A program made the position numbers and the translations under genes. Of a DNA stretch of 64,000 bases, positions 1 through 8,708 are shown piece by piece; within the stretch, counting starts at the first letter, position 1; each line of letters starts with the position of its first letter. Below the pieces are notes generated by a model. It saw only the letters and a program-made list of their open reading frames with translations, searched no databases and was not told the DNA's origin. Source of the stretch: Rhizobiaceae bacterium (GTDB taxonomy: Bacteria > Pseudomonadota > Alphaproteobacteria > Rhizobiales > Rhizobiaceae); NCBI GenBank assembly GCA_017643025.1, contig JAEPOG010000001.1:124001-188000 (forward strand). Direction: 5' to 3'.

Positions 1-430
1 TCGCCCCGATGGAGCCGCGCTGGTAGACATGCGGCACCGCGTCGGCGTTGAGGAACGTCACGAATCGCTCGATGATCTCGAGCCGGATGCCCGACGCGCC
101 TTTCACCAGCGAATTGGCCCGAAGAAGCATCGCGGCGCGCACATCCTCGCGCGGCAGCCGCGGCCCGGTCGTGCTCTTGTGGTGCCAGAGCGCTATCTTC
201 TGCAACTGCTTCAGCTGCTCTGCCGGTACGTAGTGATCGGCCATTCCGCCATAGAGCGTGGTGACGCCGTAGATCTGTTCGCCGCGCTCGACGGCCAACT
301 CGATGTAGCGTCGTGATCGCTCCACCCGGTCGAGGATAGCTGCATCGCCGGTGAGGCTGACTTTGCCGCCCCTCGCGACGTTGCCGATATCCGCAATGGT
401 CAGGCCGTCGCCCGAAATCTCGATGGTCAT
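1..430 (-). CDS. Aromatic amino acid ammonia-lyase (HAL/PAL family), 3' part outside window
   Basis: N-terminal 143 residues of a histidine/phenylalanine/tyrosine ammonia-lyase family protein, read leftward off the window. The start ATG (430-428) lies 10 bases after the stop of the upstream alcohol dehydrogenase, so the two are probably cotranscribed. Family marks are an IYGVTT segment near residue 62, the LLRANSLVKGASGIR helix and SIGA at the very edge; SIGA normally leads into the Ala-Ser-Gly that cyclises to the MIO cofactor. The segment after IYGVTT reads LYGG instead of the usual GFG/GYG, so the substrate (His, Phe, Tyr or another amino acid) cannot be assigned. The MIO triad itself is cut by the window edge. 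Confidence 0.8.
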   Translation of the reverse strand, partial: MTIEISGDGLTIADIGNVARGGKVSLTGDAAILDRVERSRRYIELAVERGEQIYGVTTLYGGMADHYVPAEQLKQLQKIALWHHKSTTGPRLPREDVRAAMLLRANSLVKGASGIRLEIIERFVTFLNADAVPHVYQRGSIGA

Positions 431-440
431 GTCGATGCTC

Positions 441-1598
441 TCACCAGGCTGCGCGATAAATCGCCAGCGCGTCTTTCTCGGTCACTTCGCGTGGGTTGTT
501 CACCAGCAATCGTGTCTGGTTCATCGCATCGCGCGCCAGCGTCGGCAGGAAGTCCTCGCCGATGCCGACCTCGCGCAATTTCTGCTGTAGCCCGCAACGC
601 CGCGAAAGATCTGCCAGCGCCTCGCAGAACGCCTCCGCCCTTTCCTGCCCCTCGAAACGAGCGAGGTCCGGGAAGGCGAAGGGCGCTAGCTCGGCATAAA
701 CCTGATGCGCGACCTTGGTGTTGAAGCGCAGCACATGCGGCAGCACCAGCGCGTTGGACAGCCCGTGCGGCACGTGGAAATGGCCGCCGATGGGATATGC
801 CAGCGCATGCACCGCAGCGACAGGCGAGTTGGCGAAAGCCTGCCCCGCCAGCATCGAACCGAGCAGCATGTCGGAGCGCGCCTCGATATCGCTGCCCGTG
901 TGCACGGCGGTTTCCAGCGCCCGGCCCATCAGCGACAGCGCTTCAACGGCGAGCCGGCGCGAGATCGGGTTGTTGTTGGGGCTGGCCGAAGCATAGGCCT
1001 CGATGGCGTGCACCATGGCGTCGATGCCGGTCGCGGCCGTCACATGCGGCGGCAGGCCTAGCGTCAGTTCGGGGTCGAGTAGGGCGACATCCGGCAAAAT
1101 GACCGGCGACACCACGCCCATCTTCTCGTTGGTGCCGGTGGTGACGATGGAAATCGGCGTGACTTCAGAGCCTGTGCCTGAGGTGGTTGGCACCAGCACC
1201 AGTGGCATTCGCGGCCCTTTTGCGTTGCCGACGCCGTAGGCGCTCTTGAGGTCCTCCTGCCCGCCGGCGAGCAGCGCGGCGAGTTTGGCGACATCGAGTG
1301 ACGAGCCGCCGCCGAGCCCGACGATACCCGTCGCGCCGGCCGCCTTCGCAGCTTCCGCAGCCTCCAGCACGATAGGCTCCGGCGGGTCGGCTTCCACCTT
1401 GGTGAACAGCGTCACGGCAAACCCCGTGCCCTCCAGCGCCTTCACCGCTCTGTCGACGATGCCGGTCGCCACCATGCCGGGATCGGTGACGACAAGGATG
1501 CGCTCACCCAGCTTCTCGCGCGCCACGTCGCCCAATGTCTGGATGACGCCCGGACCGAAGCGGATGCTGGCCGATGTGTTGAATGTAAACGGCTTCAC
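441..1598 (-). CDS. Iron-containing (group III) alcohol dehydrogenase
   Basis: 385-residue NAD(P)-dependent iron-type alcohol dehydrogenase that interconverts an alcohol and an aldehyde or ketone. Visible motifs are the nucleotide-binding GGGSSLDVAK (around 95), PTTSGTGSEVTP (around 138), the metal-site helix GIDAMVHAIEAYAS (around 192) and the two further metal histidines in AVHALAYPIGGHFHVPHG (around 263-281). Length is normal. It sits between a ferredoxin-reductase-like flavoprotein and an ammonia-lyase on the same strand, with only 64 and 10 bases between genes, so a three-gene operon is likely. The substrate is not evident; a role in a side-chain or deaminated-product pathway is inference. 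Confidence 0.9.
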   Translation of the reverse strand: MKPFTFNTSASIRFGPGVIQTLGDVAREKLGERILVVTDPGMVATGIVDRAVKALEGTGFAVTLFTKVEADPPEPIVLEAAEAAKAAGATGIVGLGGGSSLDVAKLAALLAGGQEDLKSAYGVGNAKGPRMPLVLVPTTSGTGSEVTPISIVTTGTNEKMGVVSPVILPDVALLDPELTLGLPPHVTAATGIDAMVHAIEAYASASPNNNPISRRLAVEALSLMGRALETAVHTGSDIEARSDMLLGSMLAGQAFANSPVAAVHALAYPIGGHFHVPHGLSNALVLPHVLRFNTKVAHQVYAELAPFAFPDLARFEGQERAEAFCEALADLSRRCGLQQKLREVGIGEDFLPTLARDAMNQTRLLVNNPREVTEKDALAIYRAAW

Positions 1599-1662
1599 TC
1601 TGTCCTCCCGAATTGCCGAAGCTTGATAGCGGGGATGCGCGCCATCCGGAAGGGCAACGCGC

Positions 1663-2889
1663 TCAGGCCGAGATCAGCGACTTCAGGCTGAATGTGGCGT
1701 CCGCCGCCTGCGCCGAGGTGAGTTTGATGTCCGAACCGATCAGCCGTCGCGCGGCCATGTGGTCGGCAGGGCTGTTGACGGATTCGACGCAGATCAATTC
1801 GTCGCCGTCGAAAAGGAAGACCGAAAATCGCGTATCGTCCGCGCCCTTGCGCACGACCTCCGTGAGCCCTGGCCGTGCGAGACCGGCGATCTGCAGCCGC
1901 GCAGAACCCTGGATGGACCAGAACCATGGCAAATCGGCATAGGGCTTCGGCTGCCCGGTCAAACGTGAGGCTACCGCACGCGCCTGGTCGACAGCGTTCT
2001 GCACCGATTCCAGTCGCGCCATCTGGCCACGATGCACGCTCGGATATGCGGCGCAGTCGCCTATCGCCGAGACGTGCGGATCGGCGGTCTGCAGCAGTGA
2101 GTCGACGACGATCCCATTGTCGACATCGAGCCCGCATTCGGCGGCCAGCTCGACATTCGGCACGATGCCCGCTGCCTGTAGGACGGCGTCAGCCTCGATG
2201 ATTTCGCCTTCGGAGAGGCTGACCCGGACACCGCCATCGCGCTCGATTGATTTCACCGTGCGGGAAAGATGGACCGTACTCCCCTCGGCCTTGTGATGGT
2301 CGAGAAACCACGCCGCGATGGTCGGCGACACCGCGCGTTGCATAAGCCGCGGCACCATCTCCACGACATCGACGGTGACGCCCATTGCGCGCAGCAGGCT
2401 CGCGGCTTCAAGGCCGATGAAGCCGCCACCGATCACCACGACGCGCTTCACTCTCTCAAGCGCGCGCACGACGCGGTTGGCATCGGCCAATGTCCGCAAT
2501 TCCAGCGTGTCCGGGTGGTCCAGTCCGGGAATGGCGAGGGTCCGGTTGCGCGCACCGGTGGCGAAAACCAGATGGCCGTATGTGACAGCCGAACCATCGG
2601 AAAGGGCGACGGTCCGCTCAGCGCGATCAATCGAAGTCGCACTCACGCCCAACCTCAGGTCGATCCCGTGCTCAGCGTAGAAATTCTCCGGCTTGAGCAC
2701 CAGGGCCGGCGTGTTTGCGGCGCGCTTTATGTAGTCCTTGGAGAGTGGCGGCCGCTGATAGGGAATATCCGGCTCGTCCGAGATCAGCGTGATCGAACCG
2801 GCAAAGTCGTGCTGGCGCAGCGCCGCCGTGAGTTCAACACCCCCGTGGCCAGCGCCGATGATCACCAGATCGGACGATTTGCCGTCCAT
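1663..2889 (-). CDS. FAD-dependent NAD(P)H oxidoreductase, ferredoxin/rubredoxin reductase type
   Basis: 408-residue pyridine nucleotide-disulfide class flavoprotein like the reductases that feed electrons to ferredoxins of Rieske oxygenases or P450s. It has an N-terminal FAD site VIIGAGHGGVELT, a central NAD(P) site GGGFIGLEAASLLRAMG (around 150), ATGARNR, a second FAD motif AIGDCAAYP (around 275) and the reductase C-terminal signature PWFWSIQ (around 315). The start at 2889 is chosen because AAGGGG stands 6 bases upstream and the FAD motif begins at once; a longer reading from 2946 adds a tail unlike the family. No ferredoxin gene is adjacent, so the partner is unknown. First gene of the minus-strand run. 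Confidence 0.85.
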   Translation of the reverse strand: MDGKSSDLVIIGAGHGGVELTAALRQHDFAGSITLISDEPDIPYQRPPLSKDYIKRAANTPALVLKPENFYAEHGIDLRLGVSATSIDRAERTVALSDGSAVTYGHLVFATGARNRTLAIPGLDHPDTLELRTLADANRVVRALERVKRVVVIGGGFIGLEAASLLRAMGVTVDVVEMVPRLMQRAVSPTIAAWFLDHHKAEGSTVHLSRTVKSIERDGGVRVSLSEGEIIEADAVLQAAGIVPNVELAAECGLDVDNGIVVDSLLQTADPHVSAIGDCAAYPSVHRGQMARLESVQNAVDQARAVASRLTGQPKPYADLPWFWSIQGSARLQIAGLARPGLTEVVRKGADDTRFSVFLFDGDELICVESVNSPADHMAARRLIGSDIKLTSAQAADATFSLKSLISA

Positions 2890-3089
2890 GCATGCCCCTT
2901 GTCGAACAGCCTTTCGAATGCCCGACTTTGGTGGTGAACGGACCATTCCATGTCAAGCCGCCCGCAGGTACAGGCCGACCTCCCGCCTTGTTTCGCCATG
3001 CCAAGCCGTGAGATAAGAAGGCAGTTACGAGCCCTGCCCGGGCCGGCGGTCCCGAGGCGCCGCAATTTTCGTCAGAGTCAGGTACCACT

Positions 3090-4154
3090 ATGGTCAGCAA
3101 CCCCCAGCAATTTGCCGCAGGCGCGAGCGTTCATCCGCTGCCTGGCGCCGGCGCGCCGCCCGTTCAGAAAAAGCCGGACGATGGCCTCGAGCCCGACGGC
3201 TCCATCGAGCGCAACCCGGGCATGGCACTCGACCTCGGCTGGCTTGAAGCGATGCGGCATGTGAACCGATCGGCGCTCGAGCGCCGCGTCGCGACGCTGG
3301 GCAAGCGCCGTTCGATCAAGGGCGACAACCAGGCGGCCTGGCTGCTGCGCGCCATCGCGGTCATGGACCTCACCACGCTCAACTCCAACGACACCGACGA
3401 GCGCGTGCGCCGTCTCTGCGCCAAGGCGCGAAATCCGTTGCGGCCGGACCTGATGGAAGGGCTGGGCATCACCAAACACCCGATGCGCCCGGCAGCAGTC
3501 TGCGTGTACCATCCGTTCGTGGCAACAGCAGTCGATGCGTTGAAAGGCACGGGCATTCACGTTGCTGCGGTGTCCACCGCATTCCCGCATGGTCTCGCGC
3601 CGCTTTCCACCCGCATCGCCGAAGTGCGCGCCTCGGTCGCCGACGGGGCCGACGAGATCGATGTCGTCATCCCGCGCGGGCTGGTCTTCGAGGCCGAGTG
3701 GCAGGAATTGTATGACGAGGTCGCCGCCTTCCGCGAGGCCTGCGGCGAGGCGCATCTCAAGGTGATCCTCGGCGTCGGCGACCTGTCGACGCTGCGCAAC
3801 GTCATGCTCGCCTCGATGGTCTCGATGATGGCGGGCGCCGATTTCATCAAGACCTCGACCGGCAAGGAGAGCGTGAACGCTACCCTGCCCGTCGGCCTGA
3901 CCATGGTGCGCGCCATCCGCGCCTATCAAGAGCGCACCGGCTATCTGATCGGCTTCAAGCCGGCTGGCGGCATCTCGACCGCCAAGTCGGCGCTCGACTG
4001 GCTCGTGCTGATGAAGGAAGAGCTTGGTCGCCGATGGCTGGAGCCCGACCTGTTCCGCTTCGGCGCATCGAGCCTGCTGACCGACATCGAGCGCCAGCTC
4101 GAACATCATTTGACCGGCCGCTATTCGGCCAACCACCGCCACGCGATGGCGTAG
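3090..4154 (+). CDS. deoC: Deoxyribose-phosphate aldolase
   Basis: 354-residue class I aldolase that splits 2-deoxyribose-5-phosphate into glyceraldehyde-3-phosphate and acetaldehyde in nucleoside breakdown. The TIM-barrel core shows ADEIDVVIPRG, HLKVILGVGDL, the Schiff-base lysine motif ADFIKTSTGKESVNATLP (around 250) and the second lysine in GFKPAGGI (around 290). An N-terminal extension of about 60 residues makes it longer than E. coli DeoC and like the eukaryotic/alphaproteobacterial form. The next gene, 22 bases on, encodes an aldehyde dehydrogenase that fits oxidation of the acetaldehyde product. Confidence 0.93.
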   Translation: MVSNPQQFAAGASVHPLPGAGAPPVQKKPDDGLEPDGSIERNPGMALDLGWLEAMRHVNRSALERRVATLGKRRSIKGDNQAAWLLRAIAVMDLTTLNSNDTDERVRRLCAKARNPLRPDLMEGLGITKHPMRPAAVCVYHPFVATAVDALKGTGIHVAAVSTAFPHGLAPLSTRIAEVRASVADGADEIDVVIPRGLVFEAEWQELYDEVAAFREACGEAHLKVILGVGDLSTLRNVMLASMVSMMAGADFIKTSTGKESVNATLPVGLTMVRAIRAYQERTGYLIGFKPAGGISTAKSALDWLVLMKEELGRRWLEPDLFRFGASSLLTDIERQLEHHLTGRYSANHRHAMA

Positions 4155-4176
4155 CGGACAATTCGGAGCATACGGC

Positions 4177-6546
4177 GTGAACATTCTTCAGCGCTACGAA
4201 TCCATGGACTACGCGGCGGCGCCCGAGTCGCGCGCCGAAGCCGACGCCTGGCTGAAGGGCCGCGATCTCTCGAAGGCGCTCTTCATAAACGGCGAGTGGA
4301 AGGCGGCCGGGTCCGGCAAGACTTTCGAAGTCCTCGAGCCTTCGACCGTGAAGCCGCTCGCCAAGGTTTCCGAGGCCGGCGCCGCCGATGTCGATGCCGC
4401 CGTAGCCGCCGCCCGCAAGGCGCTGCCGAAATGGGAGAAGGCCGGCGGTTATGCGCGCGCCCGCGTTCTCTACGCGATCGGCCGTTCCATGCAGCGCAAT
4501 GCACGCCTTTTCGCCGTGCTGGAATCGATCGACAACGGCAAGCCCATCCGCGAGAGCCGCGATATCGACGTGCCGCTGGCGGTGCGCCACTTCATCCACC
4601 ACGCCGGCTGGGCGCAGCGGCTCGATAAGGAATTCCCCGATCACAAGGCGGTCGGCGTCGCCGGCCAGATCATTCCGTGGAATTTCCCGCTGCTGATGCT
4701 GGCCTGGAAGATCGCCCCCGCACTCGCCGCCGGCTGCACCGTCGTACTGAAGCCGGCCGAGTTCACCCCGCTGACGGCGGTGCTGTTCTCCGAAATCTGC
4801 GAGCGCGCCGGCGTGCCGAAGGGCGTCGTCAACATCGTGCATGGCGGACCTGAGGCCGGCCAGGCGATCGTCGAGCATCCCGACGTAGACAAGATCGCAT
4901 TCACCGGTTCGTCGGAGGTCGGCAAGATCATCCGCCGCGCCACCGCCGGCACCGGCAAGAAACTGTCGCTGGAACTCGGCGGCAAATCGGCCTTCATCGT
5001 CTTCGACGACGCCGATCTTGACTCTGCGGTCGAAGGCCTCGTCGACGGCATCTGGTTCAATCAGGGTCAGGTCTGCTGCGCTGGTTCGCGCCTTCTGGTT
5101 CAGGAAGGCGTCGCCGATGCGTTCCTCGCCAAGGTGAAGACCCGCATGAGCAGGCTGCGGCTCGGCGATCCGCTCGACAAGAACACCGACATTGGTCCGC
5201 TCGTCGACACCTCGCAGCTTGAGCGCGTCTCCGGCCTTGTCGCCGAAGGTGCCAAACAGGGAGCGACCTGCTGGCAGCCCGACAACGACGTGCCCGGCAC
5301 CGGCTGGTACTACCGCCCGACGCTGGCGATCGGCGTGTCGCCAGCCAACATTCTGGCGCAGGAAGAGGTGTTCGGCCCGGTGCTCGCCTCGATGACCTTC
5401 CGCAACACGGAGGAAGCTGTCGAACTCGCCAACAACACGCGTTACGGCCTCGCCGCGTCCGTGTGGAGCGAGAACATCAACCTCGCGCTGCATGCAGCGC
5501 CGCAGCTCAAGGCGGGCGTGATCTGGGTGAACGGCACCAACATGTTCGACGCCGCCTGCGGCTTCGGCGGCTACCGCGAGAGCGGCTTCGGCCGCGAGGG
5601 CGGTCGCGAGGGCATGTTCGAATATCTGGCGCTGAAGTCGAAGCCTTCGACGGCGCTCAAGGAAAAGCCGGCGGAAGAGCCAGCGGAAGCCGTTAGCGCC
5701 GACTTCATCGACCGCACGCCGAAACTCTTCATCGGCGGCAAGCAGGCGCGGCCGGACGGCAACTACGCCTATCGTGTGCTGGACAGCAAGGGCCGGCTTG
5801 CCGGCGAAGCGGGACTTGGCAACCGCAAGGACATTCGCGAGGCGGTTGCGGCGGCGCAGAAATGCACGGCCTGGCCGTCGGCCACCGCCTTCAACCGCGC
5901 CCAGGTGCTGTACTTCCTCGGCGAGAACCTTTCGATCCGCGCCGATGAGATGGCTGCGCGCCTCGTCTCCCTCACCGGCGTTTCGTCAAAAGCGGCAGGG
6001 GCCGAGGTCGATCAGTCGGTCCAGCGCCTATTCGAGGCGGCGGGCATGGCCGACAAGTTCGAGGGCGCAGTGCATCAGCCGCCCGCCCGCGTCGTCACGC
6101 TGGCTCTGCACGAGCCTGTCGGCGCCATCGGCATGGTGATGCCCGACCAGCAGCCGCTACTCGGCTTCGTCGCCATGGTCGCCCCGGCGCTGGCCATGGG
6201 CAACACCGTCGTCGCCATCCCTTCCGAGCGCTGGCCGCTGCTTGCCACCGACCTCTATCAGGTCATCGAGGCGTCGGATGTTCCGGCGGGCGCGATCAAC
6301 ATCGTCACCGGGCGCAGCGGCGAACTGGCCCGTGTGCTGGCCAAGCATGACGATCTCGACGGGCTGTGGGTCATCGCCGACGCCGAGACCTCCAAGGCGG
6401 TGGAGTACGAATCGGCCGGCAATCTGAAGCGCGTCTGGACAACCGGCGGCCGCGTGCCCGACTGGCACAAGGGCGAAGGCGCGCTTGACCCGCTGCTCAG
6501 GCGCTCGGTCGAGGTCAAGAACGTCTGGGTGCCTTATGGCGACTGA
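4177..6546 (+). CDS. Two-domain aldehyde dehydrogenase (ALDH16 type)
   Basis: 789-residue protein with two tandem ALDH domains. Domain 1 (about 30-500) is complete: PWNFPLLMLAWKIAPALAAG near 168, FTGSSEVG near 242, the general-base Glu in LELGG (about 266) and the catalytic Cys in GQVCCAGSR (about 300). Domain 2 (about 530-789) keeps the cofactor-binding fold (AIGMVMPDQQPLLG) but has no catalytic cysteine, as in ALDH16-type enzymes. The GTG start at 4177 has GGAG upstream; a start at residue 10 is the alternative. Linkage to deoC suggests acetaldehyde or another nucleoside-derived aldehyde as substrate, which is inference. Confidence 0.88.
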   Translation: MNILQRYESMDYAAAPESRAEADAWLKGRDLSKALFINGEWKAAGSGKTFEVLEPSTVKPLAKVSEAGAADVDAAVAAARKALPKWEKAGGYARARVLYAIGRSMQRNARLFAVLESIDNGKPIRESRDIDVPLAVRHFIHHAGWAQRLDKEFPDHKAVGVAGQIIPWNFPLLMLAWKIAPALAAGCTVVLKPAEFTPLTAVLFSEICERAGVPKGVVNIVHGGPEAGQAIVEHPDVDKIAFTGSSEVGKIIRRATAGTGKKLSLELGGKSAFIVFDDADLDSAVEGLVDGIWFNQGQVCCAGSRLLVQEGVADAFLAKVKTRMSRLRLGDPLDKNTDIGPLVDTSQLERVSGLVAEGAKQGATCWQPDNDVPGTGWYYRPTLAIGVSPANILAQEEVFGPVLASMTFRNTEEAVELANNTRYGLAASVWSENINLALHAAPQLKAGVIWVNGTNMFDAACGFGGYRESGFGREGGREGMFEYLALKSKPSTALKEKPAEEPAEAVSADFIDRTPKLFIGGKQARPDGNYAYRVLDSKGRLAGEAGLGNRKDIREAVAAAQKCTAWPSATAFNRAQVLYFLGENLSIRADEMAARLVSLTGVSSKAAGAEVDQSVQRLFEAAGMADKFEGAVHQPPARVVTLALHEPVGAIGMVMPDQQPLLGFVAMVAPALAMGNTVVAIPSERWPLLATDLYQVIEASDVPAGAINIVTGRSGELARVLAKHDDLDGLWVIADAETSKAVEYESAGNLKRVWTTGGRVPDWHKGEGALDPLLRRSVEVKNVWVPYGD

Positions 6547-6574
6547 CCGCCGTCCCGAACGTGGCCGGTGAGCA

Positions 6575-7225
6575 ATGGGCGAGATCGTCCTTCACAACTA
6601 TTTCCGCTCGTCGACCTCCTACCGCGTCCGTATCGCGCTGGCCCTGAAAGGGATTGAATACCGCTACGTCGCGCACAATCTGCGCCACGGCGAGCAGCAC
6701 CAGCCGGAGTACCTCGCGGTCAATCCGCAAGGCCTCATGCCGGCGCTGGTGTGGGAAGACGGCACGATGATCGCGCAATCGCTGGCGATCATCGAGTTCC
6801 TCGACGAAGTCCGGCCCAAGCCGCGCCTTCTGCCTGACGACGCGAAAGGCAGGGCGCGGGTGCGCATGCTTTCCCAGATGATCGGCTGCGACATACACCC
6901 GGTGAACAATCTGCGCGTACTCAACGAGTTGCGGACGCGCTATGGCGCTGACGATTCAGAGATCGCGAACTGGTTCAGGCATTGGGTGAACGCCACCTTC
7001 GAACCGCTTGAGCGGATTCTCGCGACGAGCCCGGAAACCGGGCGCTTCTGCCACGGCGACGAAGTGACGATTGCCGATCTATGCCTCGTGGCGCAGTGCG
7101 CCAACAATTCGCGCTTCAATGTCGATATGACGCCCTATCCGGCAATCGCGGCGATCCGCGACACCTGCATGGAAATTCAGGCCTTCGCCGATGCCGCCCC
7201 GGCTCGACAGCCTGACGCGGTCTAG
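6575..7225 (+). CDS. maiA: Maleylacetoacetate isomerase (zeta-class GST)
   Basis: 216-residue glutathione-dependent isomerase that converts maleylacetoacetate to fumarylacetoacetate in tyrosine/homogentisate degradation. The N-terminal thioredoxin-like domain carries the zeta-class SSTSYRVRIALALKGI motif; NPQGLMPALV supplies the cis-proline and IAQSLAIIEFLDE binds the gamma-glutamyl part of glutathione. The C-terminal helical domain has CDIHPVNNLRVL, typical of MaiA. No other homogentisate-pathway genes lie beside it. Normal length. Confidence 0.9.
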   Translation: MGEIVLHNYFRSSTSYRVRIALALKGIEYRYVAHNLRHGEQHQPEYLAVNPQGLMPALVWEDGTMIAQSLAIIEFLDEVRPKPRLLPDDAKGRARVRMLSQMIGCDIHPVNNLRVLNELRTRYGADDSEIANWFRHWVNATFEPLERILATSPETGRFCHGDEVTIADLCLVAQCANNSRFNVDMTPYPAIAAIRDTCMEIQAFADAAPARQPDAV

Positions 7226-7234
7226 CGCAACGCT

Positions 7235-7726
7235 CTAGGTATCTTCCTTGGCGACCAGCAGCGCCAGCGTATCGGTGATAAGCGCCGGCTTGTCCTCGCC
7301 TTCGATTTCGATGGTGTTGGAACGCCGCATAAGGTAGCGGCCCGGCCCTTTTTCGTCGAAGCCCGCCAGCACCGTGCGCAACCTGATCCGCGCACCCGCC
7401 TTCACCGGCGCAAGGAAACGCAGCTTGTCGAGACCATAGTTGAAGGCGGCGTGGATGCCTTCGGGCAGACCGTCGAGTTCATAGGACATCACCGGCAGCA
7501 GCGAGAGCGTGAGAAAACCATGCGCGATGGTGGTGCCGGCTGGCGCCTCGCGCGCGGAGCGTTCCCGGTCGACATGGATCCACTGCTTGTCGCCCGTGCA
7601 TTCCGCGAACTGGTCAATCATTGCCTGATCGACGCGAATCCAGCCCGAGACGCCGAGCTCCTGCCCGACGAGCTCTGGCATGTCAGAAAGCCTTCTTTTG
7701 GCGCCGTTCGGCGAATTGTCGGCCAT
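7235..7726 (-). CDS. MaoC family (R)-specific enoyl-CoA hydratase / NodN-like protein
   Basis: 163-residue hot-dog-fold protein of the MaoC/NodN family. The hydratase signature is visible as ECTGDKQWIHVD (around 43-54; Asp and His catalytic) and TTIAHGFLTLSLL (around 66-78). Proteins of this size usually hydrate trans-2-enoyl-CoA or act in fatty-acyl metabolism. It is transcribed toward maiA and away from rirA, with a shared upstream region of about 170 bases. Substrate unknown. Confidence 0.88.
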   Translation of the reverse strand: MADNSPNGAKRRLSDMPELVGQELGVSGWIRVDQAMIDQFAECTGDKQWIHVDRERSAREAPAGTTIAHGFLTLSLLPVMSYELDGLPEGIHAAFNYGLDKLRFLAPVKAGARIRLRTVLAGFDEKGPGRYLMRRSNTIEIEGEDKPALITDTLALLVAKEDT

Positions 7727-7837
7727 GCCTCGCTCCTGTTGTACCCGCCGAGGTGCATGCCCTTTGGGCGCGCCTAAGGCAAGTGCGAGGCGCGCGCGTA
7801 AAAGTGGAGTCGTTTCATCAAAAAATGATTGGAAAAG

Positions 7838-7854
7838 TCTGGAACAATTCTAAT
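7838..7854 (+). promoter_or_regulatory. ICE-like (Irr) box upstream of rirA
   Basis: TCTGGAACAATTCTAAT, 44 bases before the rirA start. Aligned to the ICE consensus TTTAGAA-N3-TTCTAAA it matches 11 of 14 fixed positions, including a complete TTCTAA half. In Agrobacterium, Irr is known to repress rirA, so a site here is plausible. Assignment is by eye only. Confidence 0.4.
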
Positions 7855-7897
7855 CTATGGTCCATATTCGGCAAAGCTCCACCGAAGCGAGGAACCA

Positions 7898-8359
7898 ATG
7901 CGGCTGACCCGCCAGACAAATTACGCGATCCGTATCCTGATGTATTGTGCGGCCAATGACGGCCGGTTGAGCAGGGTGCCGGAGATCGCAGCCGCCTATT
8001 CGCTTTCCGAGCTGTTCCTGTTCAAGATCCTGCAGCCGCTGGTGGAAAACGGTCTGGTGGAGACCGTGCGCGGGCGCAACGGCGGCGTTCGCCTGGCGAA
8101 GCCGGCCAGCGACATCACGCTCTTCGACGCGGTGCGGGTCACCGAGGACAATTTCGCCATGGCGGAATGTTTCGAGGACGGCGCGACGGAATGCCCGCTG
8201 GTTGATTCCTGCGCGCTCAACGAGGCCCTGAGGAAAGCGCTCGGTGCTTTCTTCGAGGTTCTCGAAGGCTACACGATCGAGGATCTGGTGAACGCGAAGC
8301 CTTCGATGCGCTCGATTCTGGGCATCGAGGAACCCCGGCCGCAGGCCGCCACCGCCTAA
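7898..8359 (+). CDS. rirA: Rhizobial iron regulator RirA (Rrf2 family, Fe-S)
   Basis: 153-residue Rrf2-type transcription factor that represses iron-uptake genes when it carries an iron-sulfur cluster. The winged HTH opens with MRLTRQTNYAIRILMYCA and includes GLVETVRGRNGGVRLAKPA. Three cysteines at 91, 99 and 105 (CFEDGATECPLVDSC) fall at the spacing known for the RirA cluster ligands. Start 7898 is chosen for the GAGGA upstream and for the family N-terminus; the longer reading from 7829 is unlikely. Neighbours hmuP, a RirA-type operator and a heme monooxygenase support the assignment. Confidence 0.93.
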   Translation: MRLTRQTNYAIRILMYCAANDGRLSRVPEIAAAYSLSELFLFKILQPLVENGLVETVRGRNGGVRLAKPASDITLFDAVRVTEDNFAMAECFEDGATECPLVDSCALNEALRKALGAFFEVLEGYTIEDLVNAKPSMRSILGIEEPRPQAATA

Positions 8360-8373
8360 CGCGGCTAAACTGC

Positions 8374-8571
8374 CTATTTGTTCAGGATCAGCTTGCCCTG
8401 CCGGGTGATTTTCAGCCGGTAGACCGACTCGCCATGCTCAATGGCGATTTCCTTCGTCCCCTGGAAAAGGTTGGCGCTGGACAGGGTGCGGACCGGCGCG
8501 AGCGCCGAATGGGCATTGGGGGTCGCAATCCGCGGGCGGAACTGGTTCTCAATACGGACGTGGCTGTTCAT
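8374..8571 (-). CDS. hmuP: Hemin uptake protein HemP/HmuP
   Basis: 65-residue small protein of the HemP/HmuP family, needed for expression of heme-receptor genes in rhizobia and related bacteria. The C-terminal signature is clear: SSANLFQGTKEIAIEHGESV followed by YRLKITRQGKLILNK. It converges on rirA and is divergent from the heme-monooxygenase unit across an AT-rich control region with a RirA-type operator. A TATAAT (minus strand, 8650-8645) in that region could be its -10 box. Confidence 0.9.
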   Translation of the reverse strand: MNSHVRIENQFRPRIATPNAHSALAPVRTLSSANLFQGTKEIAIEHGESVYRLKITRQGKLILNK

Positions 8572-8606
8572 TTGGTCGTGCTCCCTGCTGCGCCCTCGGC
8601 GCTCAA

Positions 8607-8675
8607 TTTAAACTTGACAACTCCACTCCAATTTTGGATTGGCTATTATACCTGATTACATCAGTCAAGTTTAAA
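8607..8675. promoter_or_regulatory. Divergent promoter with iron-responsive operator (IRO) and 12-bp inverted repeat
   Basis: AT-rich region between hmuP (minus) and the small gene/heme monooxygenase unit (plus). TGATTACATCAGTCA at 8653-8667 fits the RirA-box core TGA-N9-TCA exactly. TTTAAACTTGAC (8607-8618) and GTCAAGTTTAAA (8664-8675) are perfect inverted repeats around the region. A second, one-mismatch core (TGA-N9-TCC) starts at 8615. RirA control of both directions is inferred. Confidence 0.7.
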
Positions 8676-8708
8676 GCGATCCGCCGGCAACAATCTGGAG
8701 CGAACGAC

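Noticed and set aside
3955..5493. 512-residue minus-strand frame
   Set aside because: Opposite deoC and the ALDH16-type gene; no family features.
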